The position numbers and the translations under genes are program-made. The notes under the pieces were generated by a model. It did no database searches and had not been told where the DNA came from. It worked only from the letters and a program-made list of their open reading frames with translations. A DNA stretch of 8,516 nt from Halobacteriales archaeon QS_9_70_65 (GTDB lineage: Archaea; Halobacteriota; Halobacteria; Halobacteriales; Haloarculaceae): NCBI GenBank assembly GCA_003023535.1, contig PXSC01000138.1:1-8516 (forward strand), read 5' to 3'. Shown here in pieces: positions 1 through 6,510 of the stretch. The stretch's first letter is position 1, and each line of letters begins with the position of its first letter.

Positions 1-456
1 GCTTTCGAGGTTGACCTCCAGCAGCGTCCGGTCGGCGTACGGCGAGTCGGCGGCGACGGTCCCCCGGACGAGCGTCTCGACGGCCTCCGGCAGCGCCGCC
101 CGCATCGCCTCCGGCAGGCCGATGTCCCCGAGGACGATCTTCGCGATGTCGCCGGCGGCGTCGCTGATGCGGTCGGCGCCGGCCGTCAACCCCAGAACGG
201 GCGCCAGCGCCTCCACCTCGTCGGGGTTGCGGGCGGCCATCAGCAGGCTCATCCGGGCCCGCATTCGCAGGCGGTCCATCCGTTCTTCGAGGGCCAGCAC
301 CTCGCGCGCCAGCTCCTCGCTGCCGTGCAGCACCGCCGAGTACGCCAGGTCGATCAGCAGCTCCGAGGTATCCTTCATCTCGATCAGCAGCTCCTTGACG
401 CTGATCGGCTCGTAACCGACCCGCTCGGCCGGCGCGTCGCCCTCGAAGCCTGCCAT
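1..456 (-). CDS. PhoU / TrkA-C domain protein, N-terminal part (cut by window edge)
   Basis: The open frame begins at the ATG whose complement is 454-456 and runs for 152 codons to base 1 without a stop, so the C-terminal end lies outside the window. The protein opens MAGFEGDAPAERV. Residues about 14-115 form a PhoU-type helical bundle with ISVKELLIEMKDTSELLIDL and the downstream ISDAAGDIAKIVLGDIGLP. From about residue 125 the chain (TVAADSPYADRTLLEVNLE) looks like the start of a TrkA-C/RCK_C domain. In haloarchaea this start belongs to proteins of about 400 residues with alternating PhoU and TrkA-C domains, often annotated as potassium-channel-family or PhoU regulators; cytoplasmic ligand-gated control of ion transport is the usual inference. 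A TATA-like box lies about 26 nt upstream of the ATG, suggesting a leaderless transcript. The gene is divergent from the FrnE-like gene. Family identification is from memory of conserved motifs. Confidence 0.85.
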   Translation of the reverse strand, partial: MAGFEGDAPAERVGYEPISVKELLIEMKDTSELLIDLAYSAVLHGSEELAREVLALEERMDRLRMRARMSLLMAARNPDEVEALAPVLGLTAGADRISDAAGDIAKIVLGDIGLPEAMRAALPEAVETLVRGTVAADSPYADRTLLEVNLES

Positions 457-477
457 ACCACCCCGTACGGTGCCGCC

Positions 478-486
478 GGTAAAATG
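478..486 (-). promoter_or_regulatory. TATA-like box of the PhoU/TrkA-C gene
   Basis: On the minus strand the sequence is CATTTTACC, the only A/T-rich stretch in this GC-rich intergenic region. Its centre lies about 26 nt before the ATG at 456, the spacing expected for a haloarchaeal leaderless promoter. Confidence 0.5.
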
Positions 487-654
487 GTTGGTGCGGCGGC
501 CGGCAGACCGCCCGAGGCCGAACCCCCTCGACGAATCCCCCGACTGACTCGAGGCCGACGGCCCGTCTACGGCAGGGCCGCCCGCGACGGCCGCCGCATG
601 CCGTGTCGTGCCGTCCGTGCCGCGAGTGCGGCCGACCGCCACGTCGGGACCGAA

Positions 655-662
655 CTTTTTAC
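655..662 (+). promoter_or_regulatory. TATA-like box of the FrnE-like gene
   Basis: CTTTTTAC is an isolated T-run in GC-rich DNA, centred about 26 nt before the GTG at 685. This spacing supports a leaderless transcript and the choice of that GTG as the start rather than any of the upstream in-frame codons. Confidence 0.5.
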
Positions 663-684
663 CCGTCCGGGGCCCACCTCCGGC

Positions 685-1193
685 GTGAGCGAGACCGAAG
701 CCGAGACCGAGACCGCGCCGGCGCTGCGGGTGTACGCCGACTACGTCTGCCCGTTCTGTTATCTGGGTTACGCGTCGCTTTCGGAGTACCGCGAAGAGCG
801 GTCCGAGCCGCTGGCGACCGACTGGCACCCGTTCGACATCCGGGCGAGCGAGCGCCGCCCCGACGGCACCATCGACCACTCCGCCGACAGTGGGAAGGAC
901 GAGGCCTACTACGAGGAGGCGAAGAGGAACGTCCGCCGGCTGGCCGAGGAGTACGGCGTCGAGATGGCGGGCGAACTCCGGAAGGACGTCGACTCCTACG
1001 ACGCCCAGCGGGTCGCCCTCCGGGCGAGCGAGGAGCACCCGGCGGCCTTCGAGGCGCCGCCGAACTGAAGACGGCCTTCGAGGACGCCCGGGAGTTTGGC
1101 GTCACCGGCGTCCCGACGTTCGTCCACGACGACTACGCCGCCCGCGGTGCGGTGCCGCCCGAACAGCTCCGCCGGCTGGTCGAGGGCGCCTGA
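685..1193 (+). pseudogene. FrnE-like DsbA-family oxidoreductase, internally deleted and frameshifted
   Basis: The GTG at 685 opens a frame with the thioredoxin-fold start VYADYVCPFCYLG, including a CPFC redox motif at about residues 21-24 and the FrnE-type WHPFDIRA segment. It stops at a TGA at 1066-1068 after 127 codons. The family's C-terminal end, with the cis-Pro region GVTGVPTFVHDDYAARG and the tail PPEQLRRLVEG, continues in another frame (codons beginning near 1059) to the TGA at 1191-1193. Haloarchaeal members are about 210 residues. Here the middle helical part (the stretch usually containing WVDGRDIGD and the following helices, about 45 residues) is absent, so a deletion of roughly 130-140 nt with length 1 modulo 3 best explains both the gap and the frame change. 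The role in intact members is a 2-hydroxychromene-2-carboxylate isomerase/DsbA-like thiol-disulfide reaction in the cytoplasm. The gene is convergent with the dehydrogenase, with a 4-nt gap. The product is probably non-functional; a misassembly is the alternative. Confidence 0.8.
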
Positions 1194-1197
1194 CCGA

Positions 1198-2106
1198 CTA
1201 CGGAAACGTCACGCCGGTCGCCTCCTCGGAGACCCGCCAGAGCCGCTCGGCGGTCGCTTCGTCGTACGACCGCTCCGAGGACTCCTGTTCGGCCGGCGGG
1301 CCGCGCATCTGCAGGAGGCCGTCGGGGCCGACGAACTCGCCACCGTCGAAGCCGTCGGCGGCCGCGGCGTACAGCATCGGCAGGGCGCCGTCGGCGGCCG
1401 ATTGCGCGACGACGGCGTTGATCAGCTTCATAACCGCCAGCCGGATACGGGACCCTTCGGCCTCCGGGCCGCGGTACTGGAGGTTCGTCGCCGCGTAGCC
1501 GGGGTGACAGCCGACGCTCGTCAGCTCGTCGGCGTAGCGGCGGTCCAGCTCGTAGGCGAACAGCAGGTTCGCCAGCTTGCTCTGTGCGTAGGCGTCCCAC
1601 TTGCCGTAGTCGTCCTCGCGGTGGAGGTCGTCGAAGTCGATCTCGCCGGCGGCGTGGGCGCCGCTGCTCTGCGTGACGACCCGTGGAGCCGGCGCCGCCC
1701 GCAGCCGCTCGAGGAGCAGTCCCGTCAGCGCGAAGTGCCCGAGGTGGTTGACGCCGAACTGCGTCTCGAAGCCGTCGGCGGTCTCGGTCCGCGGGATCGC
1801 CATCACACCGGCGTTGTTGCAGAGGACGTCGATACTGCCGACCTCGAGGCGGTCGGCGAAGGCCCGCACCGACGTCAGGTCCGCGAGGTCCAGCTCCCGG
1901 ACCGTCAACGACGCGGCTGGATACTCCTCGAGAATCGCCTCGCGTTCGGACTCGGCGTCGTCGACGCTCCGGCAGGCCATCACGACGTGGGCGCCGGCCG
2001 CCGCCAGCGCCCGCGTCGCCGCCAGCCCGATGCCGCTGTTGGCGCCGGTGACGACGACGGTCCGTCCCGCACAGTCCGGCAGCTCCTCGACGGTCCAGTC
2101 GGCCAT
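1198..2106 (-). CDS. Short-chain dehydrogenase/reductase (retinol dehydrogenase-like SDR)
   Basis: This complete 302-residue protein has the classical SDR layout. The nucleotide-binding TGANSGIG is at residues 20-27. A basic residue follows beta-2 (CRS, R46), suggesting NADP(H) preference. The acidic DLAD region is near 72-76 and NNAG at 97-100. The structural Asn lies in GVNHLGHF (N120), the catalytic Ser at about 147-148, and the YxxxK pair is Y173/K177; HPG follows at 201-203. All catalytic residues are present, so the gene looks functional as a cytoplasmic NAD(P)-dependent oxidoreductase. Length and the GVNHLGHF motif fit the WW-oxidoreductase/retinol dehydrogenase-like branch, but the substrate cannot be read from sequence. 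The start ATG (2104-2106) precedes the Rossmann motif by 19 residues, normal for the group. The N-terminal Met is followed by ADWTVEELPD, as in haloarchaeal relatives. It is divergent from valS and convergent with the FrnE-like remnant. Confidence 0.93.
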   Translation of the reverse strand: MADWTVEELPDCAGRTVVVTGANSGIGLAATRALAAAGAHVVMACRSVDDAESEREAILEEYPAASLTVRELDLADLTSVRAFADRLEVGSIDVLCNNAGVMAIPRTETADGFETQFGVNHLGHFALTGLLLERLRAAPAPRVVTQSSGAHAAGEIDFDDLHREDDYGKWDAYAQSKLANLLFAYELDRRYADELTSVGCHPGYAATNLQYRGPEAEGSRIRLAVMKLINAVVAQSAADGALPMLYAAAADGFDGGEFVGPDGLLQMRGPPAEQESSERSYDEATAERLWRVSEEATGVTFP

Positions 2107-2128
2107 GTCGGCGTTCGGAGGGCCGGCG

Positions 2129-2135
2129 GAATACG
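2129..2135 (-). promoter_or_regulatory. Possible TATA-like element of the SDR gene
   Basis: The minus strand reads CGTATTC here, with its centre about 26 nt before the ATG at 2106. It is weaker than the other boxes in this window, so the assignment rests mainly on spacing. Confidence 0.3.
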
Positions 2136-2173
2136 TCTTCCGCGACGGCCGCCGATAGTGTTCAGGTAAGAGG

Positions 2174-2186
2174 GAATAGCGTATTC
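2174..2186. promoter_or_regulatory. Small inverted repeat, possible operator upstream of the SDR gene
   Basis: GAATA and TATTC form a perfect 5-bp inverted repeat with a 3-nt spacer. A third GAATA occurs at 2130-2133/2129 in the putative SDR core promoter. The location, about 70-80 nt upstream of the SDR start, would suit a dyad-binding regulator, but so short a repeat can occur by chance. Confidence 0.2.
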
Positions 2187-2211
2187 GGCGGCGATAACGG
2201 CGTGTCCGAAC

Positions 2212-2310
2212 GCCCCCTCCCGCTCACTCGGCCTCGCTACGCTCCCGTGTCGCCGCTCCCGACGTCACTCTTCCCGCTCGCTTCGTTCCGAGGCCTCGCC
2301 GCGCGAGCGA
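2212..2310. repeat. Low-complexity CTCGCTTCG-type intergenic repeat tract
   Basis: This gene-free stretch is dense in short motifs such as CTCGCTACGCTC and CGCTCGCTTCGTTCCGAG. The latter is close to the reverse complement of the GAGCGAAGCGAG core of the repeats at 5146-5382. I see no coding potential of its own; the frame that crosses it has no family-like features. It looks like degenerate members of the same intergenic repeat class. Confidence 0.4.
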
Positions 2311-2390
2311 TCGGTCCCGTTCAAGATCACACCCGACACCGGCCGTCCAGCCGGCTCTCTCGCAACTGGACATGGCCGGAAGGGGCTCAG

Positions 2391-2404
2391 GCGAAAGTTT
2401 ATAT
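2391..2404 (+). promoter_or_regulatory. BRE/TATA promoter of valS
   Basis: CGAAA followed directly by GTTTATAT is a near-ideal haloarchaeal BRE plus TATA box. Transcription would begin about 25 nt downstream, near 2427-2431, leaving a leader of about 88-91 nt before the ATG. That is long for haloarchaea, where most mRNAs are leaderless. Confidence 0.75.
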
Positions 2405-2437
2405 CAGATACGACCTACGGCTCGCGTATGGGCGCGA

Positions 2438-2505
2438 TTTCGTCGGTAGTACGTGGGCTGTAACCGCGCGACTTCTCGACAGCCACGCTTCGGCTACCGG
2501 CGGGA
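2438..2505 (+). promoter_or_regulatory. Two-tier stem-loop in the valS leader
   Basis: Bases 2438-2449 (TTTCGTCGGTAG) pair with 2494-2505 (CTACCGGCGGGA) over 12 consecutive pairs, three of them G-U. After an asymmetric internal loop (2 nt against 6 nt), 2452-2461 (CGTGGGCTGT, one bulged G) pairs with 2479-2487 (ACAGCCACG), closing a 17-nt loop at 2462-2478. The structure fills almost the whole predicted leader and ends 12 nt before the ATG of valS. No Shine-Dalgarno sequence is visible between the stem and the ATG. Pairing was read by eye; function as a regulatory leader is inference. Confidence 0.5.
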
Positions 2506-2517
2506 CCACCAGTGATT

Positions 2518-5147
2518 ATGAGTAACCTTCCAGACGGCTACGACCCCGACGAAGCAGAGCGACGGTGGCGCGACCACTGGCAGGAAAGCGACGTCTACGC
2601 TTACGATGACGACCCCGAACGGCCGGACTACGTCATCGACACGCCGCCGCCGTACCCGACCGGCAACCTCCACATCGGCCACGGCCTCCAGTGGACCTAC
2701 ATCGACTTCGCCGCCCGGTACCACCGGCTGCAGGGGTACGACGTCCTCTTCCCGCAGGGGTGGGACTGTCACGGCCTGCCGACCGAGGTCAAGGTCGAGG
2801 AGACCCACGACATCCACCGCACGGAGGTCCCCCGCGACGAGTTCCGGGAGATGTGCGTCGAGCACACCCACGAGGAGATCGCGGCGATGAAAGAGACGAT
2901 GCACACGCTCGGGTTCTCCCAGGACTGGGACCACGAGTACTGGACGATGGACGACGACTACTGGGGGGAGACCCAGCGCTCGTTCGTCGAGATGGCCGAC
3001 GCCGGCTACGTCTACCAGGACGAACACCCGGTCAACTGGTGTCCGCGCTGTGAGACGGCCATCGCCGACGCCGAGGTCGAAAACGAGGACGGCCAGGGGA
3101 CGCTGTTCTACGTCACCTTCGACGGCACCGAGGGGCGACGCTCCGCGAGCACCGCGGCGGAGCCGGAGGACATCGAGATAGCGACGACCCGGCCGGAACT
3201 GCTGGCGGCCTGCGTCGGCATGGCCGTCAACCCCGACGACGAGCGGTACGCCGACCGGGTCGGCGAGGCCTTCGAGGTACCGCTGTTCGGCCAGGAAATC
3301 GAACTCATCGCCGACGACGACGTCGACTCCGAGTTCGGGACCGGCGCCGTCATGATCTGTACCTTCGGCGACAAGCAGGACGTCGACTGGTGGGTCGAAC
3401 ACGACCTCGAGTTGCGCCCCGTGTTCACCGAGGACGGCCACCTCAACGAACTCGCCGGCGAGTTCGAGGGGTTGTCCATCGACGAGGCCAAAGACGAGAT
3501 AGCGACCGCCCTCGAGGAGTCGGGTCACCTCGTCGACGAGGAGCCGACCGAGCAGTCCGTCGGCCAGTGCTGGCGGTGTGACACGCCGATCGAGATTCTC
3601 TCGAAGGAGCAGTGGTTCGTCGAGGTCCGCCAGGACGAGATTCTCGAGACTGCCCGCGACGTCGAGTGGTACCCCGACCACATGTACGACCGCCTCGAGG
3701 AGTGGACCGAGGGGATGGAGTGGGACTGGGTCATCTCCCGCCAGCGGGTGTTCGCGACCCCCATCCCGGCCTGGGAGTGCGACGACTGCGGCCACGTCGA
3801 GATAGCCGGCGCCGAGGAGGTGCCCGTCGACCCGGCGGGCGAGGCCCCGGCCGTGAACGCCTGCCCCGAGTGCGGGGGCGATTCGTGGACCGGCGAGACC
3901 GACGTGATGGACACCTGGATGGACTCCTCTATCTCGCCGATGTACGTCTCCGGGTCGCTCGACGAGGCGTTCGACCCCGTCGCACTCCGGCCGCAGGGCC
4001 ACGACATCATCCGGACGTGGGCGTTCTACACGCTGCTTCGGGTGGCGGCGCTCGAGGAGACCCGCCCGTGGGACGACGTGCTCATCAACGGGATGATATT
4101 CGGCGACGACGGCCGGAAGATGTCCAAGTCCCGGGGCAACGTGGTCTCGCCGACTCCGCCGACGCCGTCCGGCAGGCGCTCGCGCTGGGTGGCCAACCCG
4201 GCTCCGACATCCAGTTCCAGTGGAAGGAGGTCACGTCGGCGAGCCGGTTCCAGACGAAGCTGTGGAACATCACGAAGTTCGCCGCCGGTCACGTCGACGA
4301 GTCGACGCCCGACGTCACCGACCCGGCCTACCGCGACGCCGACGAGTGGATTCTCTCGCGGTGCGCCCGGGTCGCCGAGAGCGTCGCCGCGGACATGGAG
4401 GAGTACCGCTTCGACAGCGCCCTCCGGGAGGTCCGGGAGTTCGTCTGGCACGACCTCGCCGACGACTACCTCGAACTGGTGAAGGGCCGGCTCTACGAGG
4501 GCCGCCCCGGCGAGCGGAAGGCCGCCGAGCACGCACTGCTCGCGGCGCTGTCGGCGTCGCTGCGGATGCTATCGCCGTTCGCGCCGTTCATCACCGAGGA
4601 GGCGTGGGACCACCTGCCGACCGAGGGCAGCGTCCACGGCGCCTCGTGGCCGGAGCCGCCGGCGACCGACCCGGAGGCGGCCGCCCGCGGCAGCGTCGTC
4701 GCCGAGGTCGCCGCCGCGGTGCGGGGGTGGAAGTCCGGCGAGGGGGTGCCGCTGAACGCCGACCTCGACCGCATCGAGGTCTACCTCGAGGAGGCCCGGC
4801 CGCTGGACACCTACGACCTCGCGGAGGCCGTCAACGGCCCCGTCTACGTCGAGGAGGGCAGCCCCAGCGTCGAGATGGTGCCCGTCGACGTCGGCGTCGA
4901 GCACAGCGAACTCGGCCCCGTCTTCCGGGACCGCGCCGGCGACGTCGTCGGCGAACTGGAGGCCGCCGATCCCGCCGAACTCCAGGCCGAACTGGAGACG
5001 CGGGGCCACGTCGAGTTCGATATCGGCGAGGAGACCGTCACCGTCGAGCCGGAGATGTTCGACATCGTCGAAGAACAGCGCGCCGAAAGTGGCGAGGAGG
5101 TCGTCGTGCTGGAGGCCGACGAGGCGACCGTGTTGGTGTTCGAATAG
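2518..5147 (+). pseudogene. valS: Valyl-tRNA synthetase, reading frame broken after the KMSKS loop
   Basis: The gene encodes the class I synthetase that charges tRNA-Val in the cytoplasm. I chose the ATG at 2518 ([17 protein letters not shown]); an in-frame GTG at 2512 would add two residues. Visible are [14 protein letters not shown] (HIGH at 52-55), [10 protein letters not shown], the CP1 editing domain with ATTRPELL and [31 protein letters not shown], a zinc-ribbon-like CDDC...CPEC segment, the W-rich [17 protein letters not shown], and KMSKS at 534-538. The frame is lost at about 4150-4155: after NVVSP the expected seven-residue link (DEVLEEY-like) is reduced to two bases, and [20 protein letters not shown] continues in the -1 frame to the TAG at 5145-5147, through a normal anticodon-binding domain. 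Restoring about 19 nt gives about 882 residues, the usual haloarchaeal length. No slippery heptamer is seen there. Since the enzyme is essential, a second copy or a consensus error should be suspected. Confidence 0.9.
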
Positions 5148-5194
5148 CGGGACGCCGAGCGAAGCGAGGGGTCCCGAAATAGCGAACGGCGACC
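5146..5194. repeat. Long direct repeat, copy 1 (overlaps the valS stop codon)
   Basis: A 49-bp unit is repeated 188 bp downstream at 5334-5382 with 47 of 49 positions identical (differences at 5179/5367 and 5191/5379). The unit contains GGGAC...GTCCC arms around the core GAGCGAAGCGAG and so can fold on itself. Copy 1 begins inside the TAG of valS, so it also forms the immediate 3' end of that mRNA. Confidence 0.85.
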
Positions 5195-5210
5195 GCAGGG
5201 AGCCGTGAGC

Positions 5211-5244
5211 AGGGAGGCGGCGAGCGGTAGCGAGCCGCCTCCTT
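5211..5244. repeat. GC-rich palindrome in the valS downstream island
   Basis: Bases 5211-5221 (AGGGAGGCGGC) pair with 5234-5244 (GCCGCCTCCTT), 11 pairs with one G-U, around a 12-nt loop. There is no T-run after it, so it is not a clear archaeal terminator; it may act as an mRNA 3'-end structure or be a repetitive palindromic element. Confidence 0.6.
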
Positions 5245-5279
5245 GCTAGCGAGCGGGGAGCGAAGCGACCCGCGAGTAG

Positions 5280-5302
5280 GGTGGTCGCCTCCGGCGACCA
5301 CC
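5280..5302. repeat. Perfect 10-bp palindrome with 3-nt loop
   Basis: GGTGGTCGCC at 5280-5289 and GGCGACCACC at 5293-5302 are perfect reverse complements around TCC. It is flanked on both sides by the 12-nt motif GCGACCCGCGAG (5265-5276 and 5321-5332), so the palindrome sits in the middle of a nested repeat cluster. Confidence 0.75.
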
Positions 5303-5333
5303 GCAATGCGAGCGGGAGGAGCGACCCGCGAGC

Positions 5334-5382
5334 AGCGGGACGCCGAGCGAAGCGAGGGGTCCCGAAGTAGCGAACGGCAACC
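5334..5382. repeat. Long direct repeat, copy 2
   Basis: This is the second copy of the 49-bp unit at 5146-5194, in the same orientation and with two substitutions. Together with the two palindromes it makes 5148-5442 a gene-free repeat island of 295 bp between valS and the small downstream gene. The open frames crossing it have no family-like sequence. Confidence 0.85.
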
Positions 5383-5412
5383 ATCGAGCGCAGAACGACC
5401 GCGAGCGCCACG

Positions 5413-5418
5413 CTTACC
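5413..5418 (+). promoter_or_regulatory. Weak TATA-like element of the small conserved gene
   Basis: CTTACC lies about 28 nt before the ATG at 5443 in otherwise GC-only sequence just after the repeat island. Spacing suits a leaderless transcript; the match itself is weak. Confidence 0.35.
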
Positions 5419-5442
5419 CGCCGGCCGGCCGTCCGTGCCGAT

Positions 5443-5751
5443 ATGCCCGACCGCATCATGAAGGTCAACGCGTACACGACGCTGGACCTCCTCGACGGGG
5501 AGGCGGAGGGCCACGACTTCACCGAGGAGGCCTTAGCCGTCGTGAACGTGACCAGTCCACGCCGGGACCCCGACCACATCAGTCTGCAACTGGAGCTGGA
5601 CAACACGCAGCTGGACCACCTGAAACCGCACGCCGAGACGGTGCGGCTGTCGGCCGAGGAGGCCCGGGAGCTTGCGGCGGACCTCGAGAAACACGCCTCG
5701 AAGGTCGAGGCCGCCGAGGACGACGGTGGCACCGGCGACGGCGAGGACTGA
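5443..5751 (+). CDS. Small conserved haloarchaeal protein (DUF6360-like)
   Basis: The 102-residue protein opens MPDRIMKVNAYTTLDLLDGEAEGHDF and continues EEALAVVNVT, DPDHISLQLELDNTQLDHLKPHAETVRLSAEEARELAADLEKHASKVE, ending in a low-complexity acidic tail (DDGGTGDGED). The pattern (mixed alpha/beta core, then an amphipathic C-terminal helix) matches a haloarchaea-specific family of unknown function that I recall as DUF6360; the family name is from memory. There is no signal peptide, membrane segment, metal-binding Cys/His cluster or catalytic motif, so it is probably a cytoplasmic accessory protein. An internal ATG (codon 6, MKVNAY) is a possible alternative start, but the upstream ATG fits the promoter spacing. 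The gene is separated from valS by the repeat island and is convergent with the aldo/keto reductase remnant, 12 nt apart. Confidence 0.8.
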   Translation: MPDRIMKVNAYTTLDLLDGEAEGHDFTEEALAVVNVTSPRRDPDHISLQLELDNTQLDHLKPHAETVRLSAEEARELAADLEKHASKVEAAEDDGGTGDGED

Positions 5752-5763
5752 CCGGCCGGCGGG

Positions 5764-6432
5764 CTACGACAGCTTCTCGAACTCCTCGGCGGTCAGTTCC
5801 ATCTTCGCGGCGGCGACGTTCTCCTCGAGGTGGGCGAGACTGGAGGTGCCGGGGATGGGTAGCATCACCGGCGAGCGCTCCAGCAGCCACGCCAGCGCCA
5901 CCTGCTGGGGGGTGGCCTCGTGGGCGGCCGCGACGGCTTCGATGCCGTCGACGGCGAGGTTACCGGCCGCCAGCGGGTACCACGGGATGAAGCCGATGTC
6001 GTGGCGATCGCATGCCTCCAATACCGGCGCTTCCTCGCGGTAGCCGACGTTGTAGCGGTTCTGGACGGTCGCGATCTCGAGGTGGTCGCGGGCGGTCTCC
6101 AGCCCCTCGACGTCGACGTTCGACAGCCCGACGTGGTCGATGACGCCGTCGTCCTTCAGCTCGGCGAGAGCGGTCACGCTGGCCTCGAACTCGACGTCGG
6201 GGTCGGGGGTGTGGAGCTGGTAGAGGTCGATGGTGTCGGTTCGGAGCCGGTCGAGGCTGCACAGAGTCGCGTTCCGGAGGTAGTCGGGGTCGCCGTGGGG
6301 GAGCCACTCGCCGTCGCGGGTCCGCAGCAGCCCGCCCTTCGTGGCGACGACGACGTCGTCGTACGGCGCCAGCGTCTCGCCGATGAGCCGCTCGGAGACG
6401 CCGGGGCCGTAGGAGTCGGCGGTGTCGTCCAT
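5764..6432 (-). pseudogene. Aldo/keto reductase, C-terminal fragment with a new start codon
   Basis: This 222-codon open frame begins MDDTADSYGPGVSERL, in the middle of the family's first catalytic motif. The four AKR catalytic residues are all present: D3 and Y8 (DTADSYG), K32 (VVATKGG) and H74 (LYQLHTPD). VGLSNVDVEGL, VQNRYNVGYREE, GFIPWYPLAAGNL and the cofactor-binding PIPGTSSLAHLEENVAAA follow. Missing are the first 50 or so residues, including barrel strands 1 and 2. That N-terminal part lies 460 bp upstream at 6892-7050, beyond the inserted membrane-gene segment. The ATG and a TTTT-containing box 26 nt before it are supplied by the inserted segment, so a truncated protein could still be made; without strand beta-1 it would be unlikely to fold as a full barrel. 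The remaining frame has no stops or shifts, suggesting a recent event. Intact relatives are NADPH-dependent cytoplasmic oxidoreductases of unknown substrate. Confidence 0.85.
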
Positions 6433-6455
6433 GAACGGGCTTCGGAGGAGACAGT

Positions 6456-6461
6456 CAAAAG
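6456..6461 (-). promoter_or_regulatory. TATA-like box in front of the aldo/keto reductase C-terminal fragment
   Basis: The minus strand reads CTTTTG, centred about 26 nt before the ATG at 6432. It lies inside the inserted segment, so any expression of the fragment would be driven by imported sequence. Confidence 0.35.
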
Positions 6462-6510
6462 GGCACGGTAAGACGGGCGGATACGGACGGCAAGCGAGGG
6501 CCGGAACCGC

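Noticed and set aside
2495..2512. On the minus strand, GGTGGTCCCGCCGG resembles the bacterial T-box core GGGTGGTACCGCG.
   Set aside because: It is antisense to valS, T-boxes are not established in archaea, and the bases are explained as part of the leader hairpin and its flank.
2427..2517. The valS leader was examined as a possible hidden tRNA or tRNA mimic because of the CCACCA at its end.
   Set aside because: There is no T-arm GGTTCRA consensus, no cloverleaf and no matching acceptor stem; the fold is a single long hairpin.
2494..4002. Minus-strand open frame of 502 codons opposite valS.
   Set aside because: It mirrors valS codons in antisense, has no domain-like pattern, and valS motifs on the plus strand are unambiguous.
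4141..4170. Programmed -1 frameshifting in valS.
   Set aside because: No X XXY YYZ slippery site is present and the loss of about seven conserved residues at the site indicates a deletion.
5146..5382. Repeat island as a CRISPR array.
   Set aside because: There are only two long repeat copies, separated by 139 bp that contain other palindromes, with no regular spacers or cas genes.
4569..5732. Long minus-strand open frame of 387 codons opposite the end of valS and the repeat island.
   Set aside because: It is a GC-driven shadow frame rich in Arg and Ser; its repeated YFGTPRFARRP segment is just the translation of the 49-bp direct repeats.
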